Shown here: piece after piece, positions 6,638 through 11,117 of the stretch
Layout: every line of letters begins with the position of its first letter
Position numbering within the stretch: the first letter of the stretch is position 1
Assembly (NCBI GenBank): GCA_021778875.1
Contig: JAJYBT010000025.1
Coordinates: 1-11,117 of the forward strand
DNA: 11,117 bases
Source: Acidobacteriota bacterium
Lineage (GTDB): Bacteria > Acidobacteriota > Terriglobia > Terriglobales > Acidobacteriaceae
Direction: 5' to 3'
Program-made: the position numbers and the translations under genes
The notes under the pieces: generated by a model
Databases searched by the model: none
The model's input: the letters and a program-made list of their open reading frames with translations, nothing else
Told to the model about the DNA's origin: nothing

Positions 6638-8461
6638 CTAGCGCACGCGCAGCACGATGATGGTCTCGTCATCAAAGCGGTCCTGTCCGCCCTGGAAGCG
6701 GGTCACATCCGCCAGGATCGCATCTGCAATGCGCGCGGCGGGCTGCTCGCGCAGGCTGCACAGCATCTCGGCCAGCCGCTCCTGCCCGTACATCTCGCCC
6801 TTGGCATTCTCCGCGTCCAATATCCCGTCGGACATGAAGATGATCGCGTCGCCCGGCTGCGTGGACACGCTGAACTCCTCATACGTCGCGCCCGGAAACA
6901 GCCCCAGCGGAAAGCCCTCCGCCTTCACCGTAATCGACTCGCCGCCCCGGCAAAAGATCGGCTGCACCGCGCCGGAGTTTGCCACCTTCAGCGTCCGGTT
7001 CTCGTCGTTCCACAGCGCAAACAGCAGTGCTACATACTGCGACTCCAGCCGTCGCTCCTGCAGCGCATCGTTCAGCGTCACCAGCATCGCCGCCGGCTCC
7101 GGCCGCTGTGCCGCGGCAGAGCGCATAATGCCGCTCACCAGCGCCGCAAACAACGCCGCCGGAGCAGCCTTGCCGCTCACGTCGCCCAGCACAATCGCCG
7201 TCTCGTTCGCGCCGTAGTCGATAAAGTCGTACAGGTCGCCGCCAATCGTGCGCGCCGGCAAAAACCGCACCGCCATTTCCATATTCGGGTGCTCCGGCGG
7301 AGCCGTCGGCAGCAGCCGCAGTTGCACCTCGCGCGCCATCGCGATGTCGCGCTCCAGTTGCTGTTCCTGCCGTTTCACCGCCTGGTATAGCCGTGCGTTC
7401 TCAATCGCAATCGCCACCTGCGCCGCCATGGTCGTCAGCAGCTTCCCGTGTTCTTCGTTGAAGAAGGCGGTGCGCGTATGCTCCAGGTCCAGCACGCCGA
7501 TAATGCGCCCCTTGTGAAACAGCGGCACAATCAGCTCCGAGCGCGTCTCCGGATTCATCGGCAGATAGCGCGGATCCTTGTGCACATCGGGCACGTTGAT
7601 CGGGCGCCACTCGCGCACCGCCGCGCCCACCAGCCCGCTCGTAATCGGAATCCGCCGCAGCGGGGCATGCGCGTATCCAAAGCGCCACGCGTACCGCGTA
7701 ATCAGCGTCTCGCCCTTGTCGTCCAGCAGCATGATGCTGAACATCTGGTAGTCAATCAGCCGCCGCAGCAGTTGCCCGATCCGCGCCAGCAGCGGGTCCA
7801 GCTCCAGGATCGACGTCAACTCGGCAGAAATCTCGTTCAGCACCGTCAGCGTCTGCGCCTGCCGCGACACGCGCGTGTACAGCCGAGCATTCTCAATCGC
7901 CTGCGCAATGCGCGACGCCGTCAACACCAGCAGGTGCAGGTGCTCCTCGCGGAAGTACCCTTCCTGCTCGCTCTCGATGTCCAGCACGCCAATCAGCCTG
8001 TTCTTCGCAATCAGCGGCACCGCAAGCTCCGAGCGCACGCCCGGGTTCGCGTCAATGTAATACTCCGAGGTGCGCACGTCGTTCAGCAGCATCGGCTGCC
8101 GCGTCAGCGCCACCTGCCCCACAACGCCTTTGCCCAGCGGGAAGCGCATCCGCTGCGTCTCCGCCGTGTGCCCAATCTGGAAGCGCATGCGCAGCTCGTG
8201 CGTGCGGTCGTTCAGCAGAAAAATGGCAAAGATGCGATAGGGAATGATCGCCCGCACCAGCTCTGAGGTCCGTTCCAGCAGCGTCTGCAGGTCCAGGGTT
8301 GTATTCAGTGCGTCGGCCAGTTGCACCAGGTACGTCAGGTCAGCCGGCTCCACGCGTACATTCTGCGCATCAATGCGGGCATGTGGATTGTTCGAGGAAG
8401 ACGGGCGATAGTCACCCTCAATAGGGGACTCGTTCAGCCGCTCTGGGGAAATAGAGGACAT
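6638..8461 (-). CDS. GAF-GAF-PP2C (SpoIIE/RsbU-type) serine phosphatase
   Basis: This 607-aa protein has no membrane segment and is probably cytosolic. GAF domain 1 spans about 60-195 and GAF domain 2 about 223-360; both end in an IAxAIENARLY helix. A short coiled linker with EREVQ-like sequence (about 360-385, DIAMAREVQLRLLP) leads to a PP2C/SpoIIE domain (about 395-605). Metal-binding acidic residues are visible: D409 and D412 in GGDLYDF, D427 in GDVSGKAAPAAL, D545 in MSDGILDAEN, and D597-D598 in DDETIIVL. This layout is that of RsbU/SpoIIE regulators, which dephosphorylate anti-anti-sigma factors in response to a signal sensed by the GAF domains. No partner switch genes (RsbV/RsbW-like) lie in this window. 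Compared with common family members, the usual NAGH segment reads NSGAV (495-499), so its His is absent. The ATG at 8461 has no good Shine-Dalgarno, but a -10-like TATGAT lies 14 nt before it. Confidence 0.92.
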   Translation of the reverse strand: MSSISPERLNESPIEGDYRPSSSNNPHARIDAQNVRVEPADLTYLVQLADALNTTLDLQTLLERTSELVRAIIPYRIFAIFLLNDRTHELRMRFQIGHTAETQRMRFPLGKGVVGQVALTRQPMLLNDVRTSEYYIDANPGVRSELAVPLIAKNRLIGVLDIESEQEGYFREEHLHLLVLTASRIAQAIENARLYTRVSRQAQTLTVLNEISAELTSILELDPLLARIGQLLRRLIDYQMFSIMLLDDKGETLITRYAWRFGYAHAPLRRIPITSGLVGAAVREWRPINVPDVHKDPRYLPMNPETRSELIVPLFHKGRIIGVLDLEHTRTAFFNEEHGKLLTTMAAQVAIAIENARLYQAVKRQEQQLERDIAMAREVQLRLLPTAPPEHPNMEMAVRFLPARTIGGDLYDFIDYGANETAIVLGDVSGKAAPAALFAALVSGIMRSAAAQRPEPAAMLVTLNDALQERRLESQYVALLFALWNDENRTLKVANSGAVQPIFCRGGESITVKAEGFPLGLFPGATYEEFSVSTQPGDAIIFMSDGILDAENAKGEMYGQERLAEMLCSLREQPAARIADAILADVTRFQGGQDRFDDETIIVLRVR

Positions 8462-8475
8462 AGCGCTCGAAAGGA

Positions 8476-8481
8476 ATCATA
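8476..8481 (-). promoter_or_regulatory. Candidate -10 box of the GAF/SpoIIE phosphatase gene
   Basis: TATGAT on the minus strand matches five of six sigma70 -10 positions and ends 14 nt before the ATG. No convincing -35 hexamer was found at 16-18 nt upstream. A small perfect stem (8489-8493 with 8498-8502, 4-nt loop) lies just upstream of it. The call rests on one hexamer. Confidence 0.3.
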
Positions 8482-8597
8482 GCGTAAGCGGACTCGCGTC
8501 CGGCGTTGATTTTACCGGTGAAAGAGACACATATCCCGGAATGGCATGAGCGGCCGGGCTGGCAATCGGGAGAAACGCCGCACTGCCCTGCTTCGGG

Positions 8598-9353
8598 CTA
8601 CTCCGCGCCCATCTCGCGCACAATCGCAATCGAGGCCGACGCCCCAATGCGATTCGCTCCGGCCTCCAGCATCGCGCGCACATCGGTCAGCGAGCGAATG
8701 CCGCCCGACGCCTTCACGCCGCAGCGTCCGCCGGCCACCCCGCGCAGCAGCGCCACGTCCGCCGCCGTCGCTCCGCCCTTGGCAAAGCCGGTGGAGGTCT
8801 TCAGAAAATTCGCCCCTGCCTGAATCGCAATCTCGGCGCCGCGCAGTTTCTCCTCCACGGTCAGCAGAGCCGTCTCCAGAATCACCTTCAGAATCGCGCC
8901 CTGGTGGTGCGCCACGTTCGCCACCGTGTGGATCGCATGCTGTACGGCATGATGATTGCCGCTCTTCAGCTGCCCAATCGGAATCACCATGTCCAGTTCG
9001 CGCGCGCCCAGCCGGATCAGTGCGGCCGCCTCCTGCCGCAGCGTCGACACCAGCGACGCGCCCAGCGGAAACCCAATCACTACGCCTACCGGAATCCCCG
9101 TGCCTGCCAGCACGCTCACCGCAGTCGGCACCCAGACCGGATTCACCATCGCGCAGGCAAACCGGTAGCGGATCGCCTCGTCGCACAGGCTCTCAATCTG
9201 GTCCCGTGTCGCATCCGGCTTGAGCAGCGTGTGGTCAATTACCCCGGCCAGCGTCTGCCAGTTCGCGGTCGTCTCGCGTGTAAATGCAACGGCGTCAAAG
9301 GTGCCGTTATCAAATTCCAGATCTGCCTCGCTGATAGGCGTAATGGCAGTCAT
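8598..9353 (-). CDS. deoC: Deoxyribose-phosphate aldolase
   Basis: DeoC cleaves 2-deoxy-D-ribose 5-phosphate to glyceraldehyde 3-phosphate and acetaldehyde in deoxynucleoside breakdown. From the ATG at 9353 the protein has 251 residues. The Schiff-base lysine is K185 in NFLKTSTGF. The proton-relay pair is D121 in ELDMVI and K214 in GVKASGGIR, matching D102 and K201 of E. coli. IDHTLLKPDAT near residue 40 is the usual family opening, so about 38 residues precede the conserved core. A TTG two codons upstream (9359) is possible, but the AAGGAG Shine-Dalgarno (9362-9367) is 8 nt from the ATG and only 2 nt from the TTG, so ATG is preferred. The gene is 172 bp downstream of hpt. Both serve nucleoside salvage, though a shared transcript is not shown and a promoter lies in the gap. 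Confidence 0.96.
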   Translation of the reverse strand: MTAITPISEADLEFDNGTFDAVAFTRETTANWQTLAGVIDHTLLKPDATRDQIESLCDEAIRYRFACAMVNPVWVPTAVSVLAGTGIPVGVVIGFPLGASLVSTLRQEAAALIRLGARELDMVIPIGQLKSGNHHAVQHAIHTVANVAHHQGAILKVILETALLTVEEKLRGAEIAIQAGANFLKTSTGFAKGGATAADVALLRGVAGGRCGVKASGGIRSLTDVRAMLEAGANRIGASASIAIVREMGAE

Positions 9354-9361
9354 AAGCAATG

Positions 9362-9367
9362 CTCCTT
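9362..9367 (-). promoter_or_regulatory. Shine-Dalgarno of deoC
   Basis: A full AAGGAG on the minus strand stands 8 nt before the ATG at 9353. It favours this ATG over the TTG at 9359. Confidence 0.75.
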
Positions 9368-9419
9368 TTCCCGCGGCAAACGCATCGTGCGGCGTCTCCC
9401 TGCAGGCCTACGGCAAACG

Positions 9420-9448
9420 AGTATAGTGTCTTCGGCGTTAGGCAACAA
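9420..9448 (-). promoter_or_regulatory. Candidate sigma70-type promoter of deoC
   Basis: On the minus strand TTGTTG (9443-9448) is separated by 17 nt from TATACT (9420-9425). The -10 box matches five of six consensus positions and the -35 matches its TTG half. Predicted transcription would start near 9413 and give a leader of about 60 nt with the good Shine-Dalgarno of deoC. Confidence 0.45.
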
Positions 9449-9461
9449 TGCCGATTCTCAG

Positions 9462-9499
9462 GCCATGTGCGGTTCTGGCCCCCACGTATAAGACATGGC
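9462..9499. repeat. Inverted repeat in the hpt-deoC gap
   Basis: Arms GCCATGT (9462-9468) and ACATGGC (9493-9499) are perfect 7-bp complements around a 24-nt spacer. The repeat lies 27 nt beyond the hpt stop and upstream of the candidate deoC promoter. No T-run follows it, so it is not a clear terminator. It could be an operator or chance. Confidence 0.3.
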
Positions 9500-9525
9500 A
9501 ATAACAGAATGGTTTCAGATTCGCC

Positions 9526-10071
9526 CTACTCCGGGTGATCCGGGGTCATCAGGCAGATATCCGGCAGGTTGCGGTAGCGCTCCGCGTAGTCCATTCCGTA
9601 CCCGATAACGAACAGGTTCGGAATCGCAAAGCCCACGTAATCCGCGTCAATCCGCTCCAGCCTGCGCGAGGGCTTGTCCAGCAGCGTGGCAATCCGCAGG
9701 CTCTTGGGATGGTGCTGCAGAAAGATCTTGCGCAGATACGAGAGCGTCAGCCCCGTATCTAGAATATCCTCCACAATCAGCACGTTCTTGCCCTCGATCG
9801 GCTCGTCCAGGTCCTTGATCAGCTTCACCGCGCCGGAGGACCGCTGGCCCTTCCCATAGCTTGAGACGGCTACGAAATCGAACGTCGTGTCCACCTGCAC
9901 CGCCCGCGCCAGGTCGGCCAGAAACAGCGCCGCGCCCTTCAGCACGCCTACCATCACCAGCTTCTCGCCGTTCAAGTCGCGCGTAATCTCCGCGCCCATC
10001 TCGGTCACGCGTTGCGCAATCTGCTCGTGCGTATACAGAATCTCAAGTCCCTGGGTGGTGTTGGTAGCCAT
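9526..10071 (-). CDS. hpt: Hypoxanthine phosphoribosyltransferase
   Basis: Hpt joins hypoxanthine (and often guanine) to PRPP to give IMP or GMP in purine salvage, in the cytosol. The ATG at 10071 gives 181 residues, normal for the family. The PRPP-binding loop VEDILDTGLT spans 100-109, with E101-D102 and the catalytic D105. The VGVLKGA loop is at 41-47, SSYGKG at 70-75, and LLDKPSRR at 130-137. The purine-binding end VIGYGMDYAERYRNLPDI spans 155-172. The open frame continues upstream to 10161, but those 30 extra residues are not family-like and would run through the divergent promoter region. No close Shine-Dalgarno is visible; CATACT lies 6 nt before the ATG (see findings). The gene is divergent from lgt. 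Confidence 0.96.
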   Translation of the reverse strand: MATNTTQGLEILYTHEQIAQRVTEMGAEITRDLNGEKLVMVGVLKGAALFLADLARAVQVDTTFDFVAVSSYGKGQRSSGAVKLIKDLDEPIEGKNVLIVEDILDTGLTLSYLRKIFLQHHPKSLRIATLLDKPSRRLERIDADYVGFAIPNLFVIGYGMDYAERYRNLPDICLMTPDHPE

Positions 10072-10197
10072 GCCGATAGTATGCCTTGAACCGGTGCCCG
10101 CAATGCAAGGCGAGCTGTGAAAAACGGTCTCACGGCAGGGAAGTCGCGGCGCTGCAACCACCTTCCAAGCCTCCGCCCGTCTATACTTTGTTCAGTC
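10072..10197. other. Divergent intergenic region between hpt and lgt
   Basis: These 126 bp must hold promoters for both genes. On the minus strand TTGCAT followed after 19 nt by CATACT (10078-10083) is a weak pair just before hpt. On the plus strand TATACT (10182-10187) precedes lgt. No repeat or RNA element was recognised. Confidence 0.4.
10182..10187 (+). promoter_or_regulatory. Candidate -10 box of lgt
   Basis: TATACT ends 10 nt before the lgt ATG, the same hexamer as in the deoC promoter candidate. A start of transcription 6-7 nt downstream would leave only about 3-4 nt of leader. No good -35 match lies 17 nt upstream, and no Shine-Dalgarno precedes the ATG. Confidence 0.35.
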
Positions 10198-10986
10198 ATG
10201 ATTCCCTATCTGCACCTCTGGCACTTCAGTATTCCCACCTTCGGCCTCATGCTCTGGCTTGCCGCTGTCTCAGGCGCCTTCCTCCTCGACCGCGCCTTCC
10301 GTCGCGAACACATCGACGCGGACGCCGTGGGCATGGTCGCCGTGGCCGTGGTTGCAGGCATCGTGGGTGCCAAGCTCTGGCATGTCCTGGACACTCCGCA
10401 GGAATTTCGCGAGCTGGGCTGGCGCGTGCTCTGGGACTCCGCCGGATTCGCCTGGTTTGGCGGCCTCGTCTTCGGCATCCTGGCTCTCATCATCCAGGGC
10501 TGGCAGGCGAAAATCGGCGCCTTGCGCATCCTCGACCTCTCCAGCACCGCCGCCGCCGTCGGCTACGGCGTCGGACGCATTGGCTGCCTGCTCTCCGGCG
10601 ATGGCGACTACGGCATCCCCACCAACCTGCCCTGGGGCATGAGCTTCGAGCACGGAATCGACCCCACCCCGCCCGGCGTTCGCGTCCACCCCACCCCGCT
10701 CTATGAGCTGGCTGCCGCCCTGCTTATCGGCTGGTGGCTTTGGGTCCGCGGCAGCAAGCCCCGCCCCACCGGCTGGATTGTCGGCGAATATCTCATCCTC
10801 ACCGGTCTGGCCCGGTTCTTCGTCGAGTTCATCCGCCGCAACCCGCCGGTGCTCTGGGGACTCTCCAACGCCCAGCTCGCCAGCGTCGGCTCCGTCCTCG
10901 CCGGAATCATCCTCATCGCGTGGGCAGCCTCGCACAAGGCCACCGGCCCGCAGAAGGCCTCGCGCGCCGTCGAAAAGGCCGCCTGA
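10198..10986 (+). CDS. lgt: Phosphatidylglycerol--prolipoprotein diacylglyceryl transferase
   Basis: Lgt transfers the diacylglyceryl group of phosphatidylglycerol to the lipobox cysteine of prolipoproteins in the inner membrane, the first step of lipoprotein maturation. The ATG at 10198 gives 262 residues and several membrane helices (for example about 13-30, 43-62, 84-100, 168-183, 228-244). The Lgt signature region is GRIGCLLSGDGDYG (126-139), followed by RVHPTPLYE (162-170) and ARFFVEFIR (205-213). R127, R206 and E210 align with R143, R239 and E243 of E. coli. Three positions differ from E. coli: Y26 is F15 (TFGL), H103 is F87 (WFGGL) and N146 is C130. Related GR-GC variants with a GDGD segment are, from memory, known in other phyla, so this is probably a functional subtype. 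The in-frame ATG at 10117 would add 27 residues that are not membrane-like and overlap the hpt promoter region. The stop is 18 nt from the stop of the convergent frame at the window end. Confidence 0.93.
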   Translation: MIPYLHLWHFSIPTFGLMLWLAAVSGAFLLDRAFRREHIDADAVGMVAVAVVAGIVGAKLWHVLDTPQEFRELGWRVLWDSAGFAWFGGLVFGILALIIQGWQAKIGALRILDLSSTAAAVGYGVGRIGCLLSGDGDYGIPTNLPWGMSFEHGIDPTPPGVRVHPTPLYELAAALLIGWWLWVRGSKPRPTGWIVGEYLILTGLARFFVEFIRRNPPVLWGLSNAQLASVGSVLAGIILIAWAASHKATGPQKASRAVEKAA

Positions 10987-11004
10987 TCCGGCCCTGCAGT
11001 CACT

Positions 11005-11117
11005 CTACAGCCGCTTGATAAACGCCATCGCTTCCTGCAGTTGCGGAAAAAGCCTCTCCTCGGCCTTGAACTCTCGCGAGTGCACGCATCGCCGCAGTCC
11101 CCGCATCCGTACCGGAT
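11005..11117 (-). CDS. C-terminal end of an unrecognised protein (5' end outside window)
   Basis: A minus-strand frame is open from the window edge to a TAG at 11005-11007, giving 36 visible residues ending in QLQEAMAFIKRL. Most codons end in G or C, like the other genes here, which supports coding. The stop is 18 nt from the lgt stop, a normal convergent layout. The visible piece looks like a Glu/Lys-rich helix and matches no family I recognise. A start at an internal ATG inside the window would give only about 33 residues, so the gene more likely continues beyond the edge. Confidence 0.45.
   Translation of the reverse strand, partial: PVRMRGLRRCVHSREFKAEERLFPQLQEAMAFIKRL

Noticed and set aside
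8585..8598. GCCC/GGGC stem at the deoC stop, as a possible terminator.
   Set aside because: Only 4 bp and no following U-tract on the minus strand.
8598..10071. A deoC-hpt nucleoside salvage operon.
   Set aside because: The genes share a strand and theme, but a 172-bp gap holding a plausible deoC promoter argues for separate transcription; not claimed.

Overview
The window looks like an ordinary chromosomal, housekeeping-type region of a GC-rich Gram-negative bacterium. The best guess is Acidobacteriota (Terriglobia/Acidobacteriales type). This rests on inference: an outer-membrane TolC-type protein with a Gly-rich insert, a GAF-GAF-SpoIIE phosphatase, an M20 peptidase behind truA, a divergent Lgt subtype, and codons strongly biased to G/C in third positions. 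No mobile element, CRISPR array, rRNA or tRNA was seen.

Layout: (1) 2-607 (+) is the C-terminal part of an MscS-type mechanosensitive channel cut by the window edge. It converges, with an 11-nt gap, on (2) a minus-strand pair, truA (1926-2754) followed by an M20 metallopeptidase (619-1890). (3) Divergent from truA, after a 294-bp intergenic region, is a 708-aa TolC-family outer membrane protein (3049-5175, +), closed by a perfect 14-bp hairpin terminator that also serves (4) aroA (5254-6570, -). Upstream of aroA on the same strand lie (5) a two-GAF PP2C/SpoIIE phosphatase (6638-8461), (6) deoC (8598-9353) and (7) hpt (9526-10071). (8) Divergent from hpt is lgt (10198-10986, +). (9) The last 113 bases hold the C-terminal end of an unrecognised minus-strand reading frame.

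The genes do not form one pathway. They cover tRNA modification (TruA), peptide hydrolysis (M20), efflux or secretion (TolC), aromatic amino acid synthesis (AroA), signalling (GAF/SpoIIE), nucleoside and purine salvage (DeoC, Hpt) and lipoprotein maturation (Lgt). The minus-strand genes have gaps of 67-172 bp, so several transcription units are likely.

The most notable observation is at the end of truA. The conserved C-terminus of TruA lies in a different frame from the rest of the gene. The shift occurs at a run of six G (minus strand; 1956-1961), and in the written sequence truA runs open, without a stop, into the M20 peptidase as one 711-codon frame. This could be a base-call error, a real fusion mutation or slippage. 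The other observations are smaller: -10-like boxes very close to SD-less starts (lgt, hpt, spoIIE-type gene), non-canonical residues at Lgt positions important in E. coli, and missing terminators at two tight convergent junctions. I do not see a new multi-gene system here.
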